DNA from: Panopea generosa
Taxonomy: Eukaryota; Mollusca; Bivalvia; Adapedonta; Hiatellidae
Reading direction: 5' to 3'
DNA length: 64,000 nucleotides
NCBI GenBank assembly: GCA_029582155.1
Contig: CM055899.1
Span: 71,787,719 to 71,851,718 of the forward strand
Shown piece after piece: positions 26,401-41,400 of this stretch (position 1 is its first letter; each line of letters begins with the position of its first letter). The position numbers were made by a program, and so were the translations under genes. Under the pieces are notes generated by a model. That model searched no databases, was not told where the DNA came from, and saw nothing but the letters and a program-made list of their open reading frames with translations.

Positions 26401-29400
26401 ATGAACAATATTGGTTGACTCGGAGATGACTAAGTCTTCTTTACTCAATAGCTTAATGTATGTCTAAGTGAAGCGAGTGTTCGAATCAAATAAATCAAAA
26501 GTATTTGAATACAACGTCCCAGTTTTTCCTTATATAACACAAATGTCAGGGACACAAATGATAAAAACTAAAATAAACAAAAATAAACTTATAATAACGT
26601 ACGGCAGTACTCATCTGAACCGTCCAGGCAATCAGGTATGTAGTTACATACATCGCTCATATGGATATAGCTTCCGTCATTACACGTATACCATTCATCT
26701 TGAAATATAACAATTGAATGTTCAGATACTATTAAAATTGTACATTTAGTGATATTCCGCTTATAAACACAATTATTAAACTTATACATTATGATAATAA
26801 TAATAATAATAATAATAATGATATTTTGGCGTTTTAATAAGACAAAAACAGTAAAATATTTTAACTCTTTACTCCATATGCATTTTAACTGGACTCTTCC
26901 AAACTCAAAAGCCACACATAGTCAATTTCCATAATACATTTTACCTATTTATTCTGATAGAGCAGAAAACACTGCAGAAACCTGTTCTAATTGCTCGTTA
27001 CGAGCAATCAAAACTGTTTCTGCACTGTTTTCAAAAGCCTCCTATATTAGAGGTGTTCAATGGTGTCCATATGAAGTAAAGGGTTAATACATTATTCATC
27101 CAAAAGTTCTAGTGAATACGTGATGCTTAATAAGTGAACAGCTGTTCATCATGCTGATAATATCATTACTTTGCTAGATATGATTTTGAAATTAATCATC
27201 AAACCAAATATATAACACAATTAAACGCATCAAGTCTGCAAAACATTATATATCATTATTCTATACCATTAAATGTAGAGCCAATCGCCTACTCTAGATG
27301 TTACCACATGACCGTACAATATGTAAAAGTATGTACTGGATCAATAAAATATTTCATATTGAACAGTTAAACATTCAAGATGGCGATTAAGATAGAACTA
27401 AATTAATTTTAAAAAAATAATGTAGTGTAAAAACGACAAAATGTTCCGCATGACAATCGAGACGTATCACAACTTATTTATCTAAAATGAGCTTGATTTT
27501 TCTTTACTCTTTTGATAAATTCGTTCAAAATGAGGTATAGAATAAAAAAAATCATTTTACATTGTTTTATCACCTTCCGGAATTCAATTCAAATACCATG
27601 ATTTATTCATAACATTGTTACTAAGAAATGTACAATGCATAAATATAACTGACGCATGTATGAAAAAACTGTGTTGCTAACAGTTAACGTTAAGCCGTAA
27701 CACGTGAATGTGTATTACACTAGATATATGATACAACTTAACTCATGATTTGCATTTTGTGATCCTAGCATGTACATCATCAATATAAAACAATAAATCA
27801 TGAATTTAGACACGATGATACAGATACAGCCAAATCATGTAAAAATCATCCAAAATACTTTATTTTCTATAAATGTATGCACGTAAATCAATGGGCACAA
27901 CCGCATTTATTTAACTCTTCAGTTTAAAAACTATCAATACATCTAACCTTCATCTATATCAGTACAGTGAATCTCGTCCGACCTATCGAAACAGTCCGGT
28001 ATTCCATCACAAAGGGCGATTCGACTTATCCAGTCTCCACTTGCACAGTGATAAAATCTCCAATTTTCGGTGGTCATATGCGGAAGAGTTTGTGTTTTAT
28101 TTCGTAAATTGTCTGTAAATAATTATAGTTTTAATAAATGAATAGTACCTGCAATATGAAATAGAAATACATTTTGTTAACGATGCTTATAGTTACTCAA
28201 TGGTAAATAGTCAATTTAATAAAATTTAAACTTTTAGGTCGTACTCTCACATTTTATATTGGATCTTCAACATTTGATAATGTGTTGACCCACTCTAACA
28301 ACCACATTTCTAAAAAACTACACTATTTGCAATATTTTTTTTTTTATAACTTGACCATGTATTGATGCACATTTGAAGACTTTTTTTACAATTGTTAAGG
28401 TGTCACTGCACTGTCCGTAAAGAAATCAACCAGATATTATGTATTTTTATGTAAAGATACATTTCTGCTATGAACAATACTTCCATGTGGATTGGTTTAC
28501 CGTGGAAATCCTATACTGACCTTATTTTGTATAGAAGAAAGAACAACATGTAACTGTGTAATAAGACCTATAGGGATGATATGGGACAAATTCTTCAACT
28601 GCTAAAATTGGATAAGTAATGTTTTAGATTTGGCTTTTGAATTACCATAAACAGTTGCTTAAAAATTTACCTTATGTGCCATCTATAACATAGATATTAC
28701 ATTGACTATGGAGCAGGAATACATGTTAACTGTAAACTTATGTAATCTAATATCTCGCAAAATATATGTAACTAGCCATATCATACAATACGAGAAATGG
28801 GGCCAAACTAACAAATATCAGACAAATCATGTTTGAAACTGTGTCAAAACAATTATTTAAACTAAAATCAGATAATACATGTTTTAGAAAAGGTCTAAAC
28901 TACTTAAATCCGATAAGACATGTTTAATATAGAATTAACCTTGACAAAGCAGACAAACCATTTACGGGATTAAACTTATCTAGTCAAATCAGATAATACA
29001 TGATTGAGAATCGGACTAACCGAGCCAAATCAGACAAACCACTTGTGGGAATACGCCTGAACTAGCCAAATAATGCATGTTTGAGAATAGGCCATTCAAT
29101 TATTTAAATGAAAATAATACCTAGACTGATGATCGAATTTAAATGTTTATGAGTGACATTATTTATTGAATGAATATAGCTACCAATAGCATGAACAGCA
29201 CAGTTTTACCATTATTAGACAAGGTGCAGGTTCTTCAAATAAAACGCAATTAACAATTATGAAAACTTTCCATCATATACTCTTGCTTGAGGCAATGTCC
29301 AGATAAGCGACGAACGACCGTCGCGTCCTTTTTGCTTAATATTCTTACTTTCAGTTCAATCTCATGATGCCACGAGTATAGAAAATTCATTAAAATATCT

Positions 29401-32400
29401 CAACTGTTAAAAACAAATATAAACATTTATTTAGTATTACAATTCATTAAGTCGTTACGAGCAGCCTCTGGAGGTATTTCTGTTGTTGATGTTTCACAGA
29501 TGTAGTACGCAGCTGATCCAATTCCCGTGGTGGAGCATCCTTCTGATTCCCAAGTATTTTCTTTATTTCGTAGGTCAAGTCTCAACCGTGTACACCGTCT
29601 TCCTTGAACATCAGCTGGCTCTAGGTGATTCCTTTTGCAACAAAATATGTTTGTTATTTATATGGATTAAAATAAAATAAAAAATTTCTGTTGCTGTGGC
29701 AAACGTTATGCCGATATGTGAAGAGCGAATGATATTTAATTTCTGTTAGTTAAATTGAATAACTTTAAGCTAACATGTTCAATTTGTAAAGTTCATTTCA
29801 TTGACTGTTAACATAACACTATCGCCTCTTTATGTGCGATATGTATATTATCATGATAACACTCAACATGAAATTCCACAACAACCATCATAATTATCAC
29901 ATGTTTATCTCCTATCGTACCTTATCTTTATGTGCGATATGTATATTATAATGATCACACTCAACATGAAGTTCCACCACAGCCATCATAATTGTCACAT
30001 GGTAATCTCTTATCGTACCTTATCTTTATGTGCGGTATGTATATTATAATGATCACACTCACCATGAAATTCCACGACAGCCATCATAATTATCACATGG
30101 TAATCTCCTATCGTACCTTATCTTTATGTGCGATATGTATATTATAATGGTCACACTCAACATGAAATTCCACAACAGCTATCATAATTATCACATGGTA
30201 ATCTCTTATCGTACCTTATCTTTATGTGCGATATGTATATTATAATGATCACACTCAACATGAAATTCCACGACAGCCATCATAATTATCACATGGTAAT
30301 CTCCTATCATACCTTATCTTTATGTGCGATATGTTTATTATAATTGTTACACTCAACATGAAATTCTACAATAGTCATCATAATTATCACATGGTAATCT
30401 CTTATCGTACCTTATCTTTATGTGCGGTATGTATATTATAATGGTCACACTCAACATGAAATTCCACGACAGCCATCATAATTATCACATGTTTATCTCC
30501 TATCGTACCTTATCTTTATGTGCGATATGTATATTATAATGATCACACTCAACATGAAATTCCACAACAGCCATCATAGTTATCACATGGTAATCTCTTA
30601 TCGTACATTATCTTTATGTGCGATATGTATATTATAATGATCACACTCAACATGAAATTCCACGACAGCCATCATAGTTATCACATTGTAATCTCCTATC
30701 GTACCTTATCTTTATGTGCGATATGTATATTATAATGGTCACACTCAACATGAAATTCCACAACAGCCATCATAGTTATCACATGTTTATCTCCTATCGT
30801 ACCTTATCTTTATGTGCGATATGTATATTATAATGGTCACACTCAACATGAAATTCCACGACAGCCATCATAATTATCACATGATTATCTCCTATCGTAC
30901 CTTATCTTTATGTGCGATATGTATATTATAATGGACACACTCAACATGAAATTCCACAAAAGCCATCATAATTATCACATGGTAATCTCCTATCGCACTT
31001 TATCTTTATGTGCGATATGTATTTTATAATGGTCACACTCAACATGAAATTCCACGACAGCCATCATAATTATCACATGATTATCTCCTATCGCACTTTA
31101 TCTTTATGTGCGATATGTATTTTATAATGGTCACACTCAACATGAAATTCCAAAACAACCATCATAATTATCACATGGTAATCTCCTTCATTTCAATAAC
31201 ACAATATATAAAAAGCGTACGTAAACTACAATGATTTATAAGAAAAAATAATTAATCAATACATATTTGAAACATAGATTTACCATGCGGTGAACGTAAG
31301 AGGACTTCCGTCATTCCACATTTCTCTCAATATCCCATCAGTGTCAATGTACCGGCTAAGACCTTGAACCACAAAATGTGCATAAACTATAGATATAGCA
31401 ATTGATTTGAAGCATTTTATGATATTGGGGCTTAAATATGAGTGCATGTGTTATATAAAGTTAGCCGCCAATGCTGCAGGATGTGGGTTCGATTCTATGC
31501 TCGAGGCGATGGTCTTCCAAATACCAACATACAGCACAGGTTCTGTACTGGAAATAGATTCGAGAGCTTACTTTGCAAACGAGTTCAAATAAGTTATTAC
31601 AACTAAATGAAACACATAAAAACACATGTCTAAACAACCGCCATTATAGTCTAGATGACGCAAAAAACAGTATGTGTTTTATATAGGATATCACGGTGGA
31701 TATACCAGTGAACAAGTCATAAACATTGTGCGTCTAATCGAAATACTGATTTTTATGTTTTTGAATACCGGTAAAGCATTACGTTAACAATTTACACATT
31801 ATGTGAGTTGTGAAAAGTGTGCTGTTTATAACAGACTTATATATCAGAATGTTCATATATTTCCATCGTTATTACTTTTATATACTATAAACTGTTCATC
31901 GGACATGCATATCTTCCAACAAGGGGATAATAGCTTCAACGTGTAATGAAGAGGAATAAACCTATGTATTTCTGATGTTGCATGATGTTTAGTGTCGCTT
32001 TCAACATTTCTACTTGCGACAGGTTTCTAAACACTGACACAATTGAATAGTATGTCTCAGACACATGGTATGCTACCTCACCAAGTAACATTATGTGGAC
32101 ATCAGACATATAACTTTCATCTAAATGCTGAGCGGCAAGCCAGGAATCTTCTAGTACTATTTTTAAAGTGTTTGGTATGAGCCGGTCGGGATCAAACCTA
32201 AGAAATTCCGCAGACGAGGCGGACACTCTACCACTAGACAACCGTTGCGGTTTATGTATTTCTGGGTGAAATTCATTAGTTTGCAGATGTTTAAAGCAAA
32301 CAATACCTGAAAAATTGGCCATCATTACCAAATGTGGAAAATAGCATCATAATATAAAAACATTTTAAATTCAATGAAATAATCTATTCTAACGTAACAA

Positions 32401-35400
32401 TTATTAATTGTTTGAAAATGGATACAATTTAATAGATGCAATAAAATGATAAATACAATTAAATTTTTAATTTACTTGCCAGTAAATCAACTCCATTCAT
32501 TCCAGCAAAAATACGATAAATATCACACGGTATAAGCATACATGTTTACCTATGTGTACATATAAATCCGGGTCAATATTTGGAATTTGGAAGTAAGCAA
32601 AGTATTCCTCTGGAAATGCTTTCAATTTATATTTTACAAAGTTGTCTATTAATATTCTAAGGAAACGCAGCTCATATCTTGAGTGTATAGTAACAAGATG
32701 CATATCACGTGATTCACAATCCTTCCTGGATGCTTCCCAGCTGGTATCCGTCTTGAACGATGATGCGTATATGAAATAACATTGTTGTAGTTTCTCAGAA
32801 CACGCTGAAACGGTAAGCAGTGAATATTGATCTGTTCTAACAAAGATATAATATAAATTACAAAAGTTATAATTATAAATCTTTATATTTAGACTAAAAA
32901 GAGTAATATATTTAATAACTAGCCTCCTTTATATGTGTGTGACAAAATATATATTTACGTGGCCTTTATTATCGGTGTCAGCAAGTAAAAGGTTATTCGT
33001 ATTGTATATACAACATAAGAGAAAGTAGTGCATTCAATTTCTGTTTTATTGAACTTATCACTAGACATATAGCGTTATTTTATATTATTCATTTATGGTA
33101 TTTATAATAAGTCATTTTGACGTTTAGTTCATAACAAATTGTTAAGTTTTAATGATTTTAGAAAATTTAAACGGGTTTAAGTTTGTAACAACTGCTATTT
33201 GAAGTCTGAAAATAATTTGTTTCATGCTTAGCTGAGAATATTCACGTTTATTGATTCCTTACATGTAGTACATGGCAAATATTTGGCTATATATTATAAG
33301 GTGAGATGATATTCTGGGTCAGTTTTGCAATATAGCACCATGTCAAGGATACGCCATAACAAGTTGTAGTCAGCGTTTGAACGGTACCACTACATGCGGT
33401 ATATTAGTAAGTTCTTATTATATTATGTTTTTCTATAGCTTATTAATGTTTGATGGCGAAATTTCTGCAGAATCGGATGTAAATTATTTTTGTATAGGCA
33501 CAAATTATCAATTTCTATTCATAGCCGAGGTATTGAGAGTTGTTTTATTATAGGATTAAATTATTTTTTTCTGTTTTTTATGCATGTGTAAAGGAAGTCG
33601 AATCACGCACAAATCAAATAAAGTCCGACTTTATGTTCTGAACTTCAACTACATGTACATGTTTTTATTTCATTTTTCCTGTCGAATAAATTGGTCTGTG
33701 TAAATGTTTGTCCACGTTCGGTAAACCAATGGTACAATTGTTCAATGGTACACTATACATCTCAAATCGGAACATTTTATGACCTACTTCATTGTTTCTC
33801 AAACAACTTATGGTCTGATTGTGACGCCCGGTTAAATCGCTGAACCAAAGATATCTTTAAAACAATAAACCGAAGAAAACAGCTAGGACTAGATCTAACA
33901 TTTGTTTTTGTTGTATTTTATTATTAAAATAAGCGTTGAACCGTTGTGCACGTCATTTAAGTTCATATGTTGTTAAACCGACCATTAAAATGTCGATTCT
34001 TCTTTGTTTACGCGAGAAACGTAAAAGTAGTCCGGCTCCAGGGTTTTATCGAAAAATAAAGTCTTTAAAAATTGACGTTGTCCAATGAAAATGCTTTAAA
34101 TACATATATATGATAATGAGATTGGAATAATTAGCGCGTAGGTCGAGGAATCTAGAAGCATATTTTTATGTTGTATATATTGTATGGTTGATAGTGTAAT
34201 GAACTTTTAGATAAATGGAGAGCATTTTAGAGATATATGATATATAGAATTCATTTGAAATCTGTCATTGTTTAATTTTTATAAATTTTGGTACTATGTT
34301 AAGTCGAAAGCAAATGTTGTAATACACATAATTAAAGTACTGTTTATAGAGAAGTATTTTCTACCACGAGACTGATAGAAGGTAATAAATGAATGTACTG
34401 TTATTACGTACTGATAAAACTACCATGGAACTGATTGATGGAAAGGAATAAATGTACTGTTATTACATATTGATAAAACTACCATGGAACTGATAGATGA
34501 AAAGGAATAAATGTATTGTTATTACATATTGATAAAACAACCATGGAACTGATAGATGGTAAAGCATAAATGTATTGTTATCACATGTTGATAAAATTAC
34601 CATTGAACTAGTAGATGGTAAGGAATAATTGTATTGCTATTACATAATGATAAACTTACCATGGAACTGATATTTGGTAAGGAATAAATGAATTGTTATT
34701 ACATATTGATAAAACTACCATGGAACTGATATATGGTAAGGAATAAATGTATTGTTATTGCATATTAGGTACTAGTAACTGGTAAATCTGACTATATATA
34801 TATAGCCGTTTCTGTGTATGTGTTACGAGGGTCCACAACAGTAACAACGATCCAGGAGTCATCCGGTGGTACTACCGTCATATGAACGAGTTACCCATAT
34901 ACTAGTTATATGGACGACTTTACGATTCCGACGTCATAGTGCAGGGGCGCGATTCACTGTCGACACAAGGGACGACTGGACATATATCTACGAATACACT
35001 TGTAGTGTTAACAATAGTTTAAACTTCGTGAGAACATTAATAAACAGATGTTTTTGGTTGTTGAGTAAAATTATTGTATTTCTCTATAGTGTATGAATGT
35101 ATTTTCGTAATTTTATTTAAGCGAAAATAAAATTGTAAATTTTGATTTGAGTATATATATATTATATTATACCTTAATTAGTCGACCCTTTGGCGTTTTG
35201 TCATAATGTGACGTAATGATTTTAATAAAAAGAAAAACTCATTCAATCGGAATTCATTTTGATGTTTACCTTATTTTACAGAAAATGATGTATGTAATCG
35301 ATACGATTACTCTTTACTCCATGTGCATTTTAACCAGACCCTTCCAAACTCAAAAGCCACAGGTAGTCAATTTCAATAGTCATGAATAGATACATTTTAC

Positions 35401-38400
35401 CTATTTATTCTGATAGAGCAGGAAACAGTGTAGAACCTGTTCTGATTGCTCGAGCAACCAGAACTGGTTCTAATCTGTTTTCAAAAGCCTTCTATATTAG
35501 AGGTGTTCAAAGGTGTCCATATGAAGTAAAGGGTTAAAGCTAGTACTGGTTTTGTCAGTATAGCTTAAAATAACTTTTATAATAAAAAAAATCAAAACTT
35601 AAATTACCTTCTTGGTATTCGAACTTAGCGCCACTTCCGGTTGAAACAACAGCTGTATGCAATAATAATGTATTAGAACAATTCAGTATGCAATATTAGT
35701 GTATGCTTTTGCAATGTTATTATGCAATATGAGAAAGAGAAGTATGATATTTTAATCAAATATGATACAAAAAATTGAATTTTTTCACGGATTGACTGAA
35801 TGTTATTAAATGATTTAAAATAAGTAAACAATATATTATTTTAATTTACCACGGTTTAATACGACAAATAAGGTTAAATCATGTTTCGTTGTTTATGGAT
35901 AGATGATTCGATGGATGAATGGACAGTGGATGGACAGTCGATGTATAGATGGATGGATGAATGGTTGAATAGATGATAAAACATTATATGTTTAAGTTAC
36001 TAAGAAATATCGAATATTGTATATCATGAACAGACTAAATAAAAAACGAGTCTGCTTTTTTATTCTGTTGCGTTACGTGTTTCCTAGAGATCTATTTTAT
36101 ACAAATTTTTGCAACAAGCTATTATGCAAATAAGACATATACAGTATACATCAATACTTGAACGTTGTATTTGGTAATGAAATAAAATAACCAGAAATTG
36201 TATAATATTAACGCAATTTAAAATAAAGTATATTAATGTAATGTTTAGCATATAGTGTGACTGTGATATTCCCCGTTATTGCTGATAATAGAATTAGACA
36301 TGACCTGTGGAATAACGTCAATGGTTTGTTCTATCCTATCTCGACATTAAACGTTCAGGAAATCCCGGACATTATCAGTTAAAATGGAAACAGACAAAAA
36401 GCAATTGAAGAAGTTTGTGTCAAATCAATAAAGTTTATATCATCATATCGCATTTCCTTTTAACAAAATAATAACATAAAATGAAAGGATGCTATCGAAA
36501 CTTTCTTCAGTTGCTCCCATATGTAACTTCAATTTAATAGGAATCTAAAGCAGGTTATAAGTACATCTGTGGTAAACCTCATGGACAGACTTAGACAGTA
36601 AGAGAGATAAATATTACAGAAAATAGTGGTTATCATGAAAAATTAGTATTTGGACTATTTACTCTCTAAAGGTCTACGAAATTAATTATGGAACAATAAT
36701 TTTAAAACAATGTACATACTGGTTATATTTGGAGTAGTTTCTAGAACCAGTTCATCCTTCAATGAAAATTTGTATGATGCCCGAAATCCTTCAAAGAAAT
36801 TATTATGCTGTTGTGTATATTCCAAAATTATATGGTTGTATGTTGAATGGTATCTGCGCAAAGGCCTCTTATTATTGCAAGGTTGCATAACTCCTTTACC
36901 GTCTCTGAATAAATCGCCAATTTGTAGCTGTGATCCTTTTACATGAAATGTAATAACGTAAATATATATAACAGTTATTATGTTATAGATAAGCCAGCAT
37001 GGCAATAATTGTACCTGAACAAAACACAAACATGAACCTTCTGTCTTTATTCATTCGTTAATATTTTTAGTATAAACTTAATTAAAATTAATCCCCTTTT
37101 GTTTCGAGTGAATAAAACATAAGAAACAATACCCTATATATCCAGCAAAAGAATAACTATTGAATCAATCACCGCACAATTACTTGTCTTAATGCATATC
37201 TTACAATCATCACAAACACCATCAAACTTTGTATCCGCCAAGACAAATGTTACAATTCATATTTTACCTTCTACACATACACCTTCAAAATTTGTATCCG
37301 TCAATATAATTTAAAAAATGCATAATTTTATCTTATCTTATCACAAACACCGTGAAACTTTGTATCCGCAAAGACAATTGTTACAATGTATATCTTACCT
37401 TCACCACACATACCGTCAAACTTTGTATCCGCCAAGACAATTGTTACAATGTATATCTTACCTTCACCACTCATACCATCAAACTGTCTTTGTATCCGCC
37501 AAGACAATTGTTACAATGCATATCTTACCTTCGACACACAACCCGTCAAACTTTGTATCAGCCAAGACAATTGTTACATTGTATATCTTACCTTCACCAC
37601 TCATACCGTCAAACTTTGTATCCGCAAAGACAATTGTTACAATGCATATCTTACCTCACCACACACACCGTCAAACTTTGTATCCACCAAGACAATTGTT
37701 ACAATACTTATCTTACCTTCACCACACAAACCGTCAAACTTTGTATCCACCAAGACAATTGTTACAATGCATATCTTATCTTCATCACACGTACCGTCAA
37801 ACTTTGTATCAGCCAAGACAATTGTTACATTGTATATCTTACCTTCACCATTCATACCGTCAAACTTCGTATCCGCCAAGACAATTGTTACAATGCATAT
37901 CTTACCTTCACCACACAAGCCGTCAAACTTTGTATCAGCCAAGACAATTGTTACATTGTATATCTTACCTTCACCACTCATACCGTCAAACTTTGTATCC
38001 GCAAAGACAATTGTTACAATGCATATCTTACCTCACCACACACACCGTCAAACTTTGTATCCACCAAGACAATTGTTACAATACTTATCTTACCTTCACC
38101 ACACAAACCGTCAAACTTTGTATCCACCAAGACAATTGTTACAATGCATATCTTATCTTCATCACACGTACCGTCAAACTTTGTATCAGCCAAGACAATT
38201 GTTACATTGTATATCTTACCTTCACCACTCAAACCGTCAAGATTTGTATCCACCAAGACAATTGTTACATTGTATATATTACCTTCACCACACATACCGT
38301 CAAACTTTGTATCCACCAAGACAATTGTTACATTGTATATCTTACCTTCACCACACATACCGTCAAACTTTGTATCCACCAAGACAATTGTTACATTGTA

Positions 38401-41400
38401 TATCTTACCTTCACCACAAACACCGTCAAACGTTGTATCAACCAAGACAATTGTTACAATGCATATCTTACCTTCACAACACATACCGTCAAACTTTGTA
38501 TCCACCAAGACAATTGTTACATTGTATATCTTACTTTCACCACTCATACCGTCAAACTTTGTATCCGCCAAGACAATTGTTACATTGTATATCTTACTTT
38601 CACCACACAAGCCGTCAAACTTTGTATCCGCCAAGACAACTGTTACATTGCATATCTTACCTTCACCACTCATACCGTCAAACTTTGTATCCGCCAAGAC
38701 AATTGTTACATTGTATATCTTACCTTCACCACACAAGCCGTCAAACTTTGTATCAGCCAAGACAATTGTAACAATGCATATCTTACCTTCACCACAAACA
38801 CCGTCAAACTTTGTATCCACCAAGACCATTGTTACATTGTATATCTTACCTTCAACACTCATACCGTCAAACTTTGTATCCGACAAAACAATTGTTACAA
38901 TGCATATCTTACCTTCACCACAAACACCGTCAAACTTTGTATCCGCCAAGACAATTGTTACATTGTATATCTTACCTTCACCACGCACACCGTCAAACTT
39001 TGTATCAGCCAAGACAATTGTTACATTGTATATCTTACCTTCACCACACACACCGTCAAACTTTGCATCCGCCAAAACAATTGTTACAATGCATATCTTA
39101 CCTCTATCACACACACTGTCAAACTTTGTATCCGCCAAGACAATTGTTACAATGCATATCTTAGCTTCATCTCACACACCGTCAAACTTTGTATCAGCCG
39201 AGACATTTGTTACAATGCATATCTTACCTTTACCACTCATACCGTCAAACTTTGTATCTGCCGAGATATTTGTTACAATGCATATCTTACCTTCACCACT
39301 CACACAGTCAAACTTTGTATCTGCCGAGATAATTGTTACAATGCATATTTCATCACACACAGCATCATAATCTATAACTAAAACACAATTGTAACAATAC
39401 GTTTCTTTCAAAATTCCTAACATCAAACTCCATAACCGCAAACACAACTGGACTGTATCACTCATTTACCGTCAAACTATTGTTACAAAAACTATCTTAC
39501 CTTTTACCCTACTGATAACCACCTTAACATTTGTACCAATTGAAATCATCTTGTCGTACTAGGTCTCACTTAAGAATTACCTCCCTTACAAGAGTTTCTA
39601 ACGTCCAAGAAATTAGAGATGTGTAAAGCGGTTGGGCAATGTTTTCGTTAAAAATGCATAAAATGTCATATTTCTTCGTGCATATGGGAACATTGGAACA
39701 TTTTCATGATTTTCGCCAAGTTTGGATGACATTGGGAACTGTTCGATGAAGTTATAACAGTTTAAATATGTGTAGTGATACACTGCAACAAATGGGCGGA
39801 ATTGTCAAAATTGAAGGGGTGCCATCAAACCATCAGAATTGTGAAAAAGCAGCCTGGTCAACACCATGTTTTTTTCTGTATAATTGTACCAACAGAGGAC
39901 TAACTTTTGGAACAAGGACTTTTTAGAACCATCAGTAATGCATCAAGTGTTTTAGAAGTGCATGTCTATTTCTACAGTACAAAATTATTTATTGTTCTAG
40001 ACGTATCATATACAAAGTCAAACACCATAACCATAAGCAAATTTAACATTAAAACTATAACGTAACCTAACACAATGTCCTACTCAACACTGATCAAACC
40101 AATTGTAACAATGTACACATACATGAAACCTTTGTCACAATATACAGCAAATTTTGTAACCGCCAACACAAGTGTAACAATATTATTTAATAATGAATAC
40201 CATTACGCCAATACAACATTAAATTCGATAACTAACGACTCAGTTATAACTACACAATGCATATGTTCCATTCATCACACTTAACAGCACTATAATGCAA
40301 TTGTATCTGTATTACAAACATCATCGAACTCAACAATCGCCACTATAATTCTATGAGTACAATGCATATCTCTCGTTTGTCACACTGAATACTAAACATC
40401 CTAATTGCAACACTGAATATCGTGTTGTAAGTGCGATGTGCATATTATAATAGTCACTCTCAACATAACATTCCATAAATATGCATTAAATTTCATAATC
40501 GCCAACACACATATATAACAATGCAAGTCTTACAATTTTAACATTCAACATCTAATTTCATAACTGCCAAATATAATTGTATCAATGGTATCTTACCTAT
40601 TCACATACACCATCACTCCATATACACCAAAGTTTTCAAATATATAAGTTACCTTTTTCACACGAAATATCGAACTCCGTAATCGTCAACACAATTGGTA
40701 GGGTATCATATCCCTCTATTATCCACAATTGAATATTTTCTCTAGCTGAATCGTCCGCCATCAGATTTCCGGCATGGTAAAATGAATTCGAAGCCAAAGT
40801 CATCATTGGCATATCACAGATAGCTTTATCGCCGTAGAACGAAAAGCAATTTGGAATCACTGCAATGGGAGAAGTCGTAGTCTTTTATTGAATGTTGGAC
40901 AGAATCATAAAACTTTTTTTCAGACTTGAAACATAGAAAATATAAATATCGATTCAATCTTGATGAATATTTCATATTTACACATATGCCATTTTGGAGT
41001 GCCTGGTATATAAGTGGCAAACATGTATTGATTATCAATGCATGTAGAAAAAATCTTGTTCCATTTTTTTAAAAAATGAAGATGCCGGATAAATGATTTA
41101 TTTACACTGTAGTCTATTAAGTTTCTGCAGACTTACATTCAATGGGTTCAATAAATTATTGAATTAATTATAGAAGTAAATTATCACACATAAAAAAACC
41201 AAATCAAATGTAATGTAATTTTAATGGTGTGATAATATAAACAAAGTGAAACGCGGGTCATTACTCCAGATATAAAGTAGGAAGCTAAGGAACTATATGA
41301 TTTGTATGAATTCCATGAACATTACTTGGATAATAACAAGTGGTGACGGTTACGTAAATTTGAGAATTTCTGGATTACATAGTTCACGTGCTTTGAAAGA

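Noticed and set aside
29828-31190. CRISPR-like array
   Set aside because: Units are contiguous and homogeneous over 98 bp with no unique spacers, in animal intron DNA.
31936-32331. 131-codon minus-strand frame
   Set aside because: It runs through a tRNA-derived SINE, with pol III boxes inside the supposed coding region.
37318-39381. Long plus-strand open frames (up to 687 codons) and a 374-codon minus-strand frame
   Set aside because: They are produced by the 63-bp tandem repeat, whose length is divisible by three; all three plus frames are open together, with no start context or domain.
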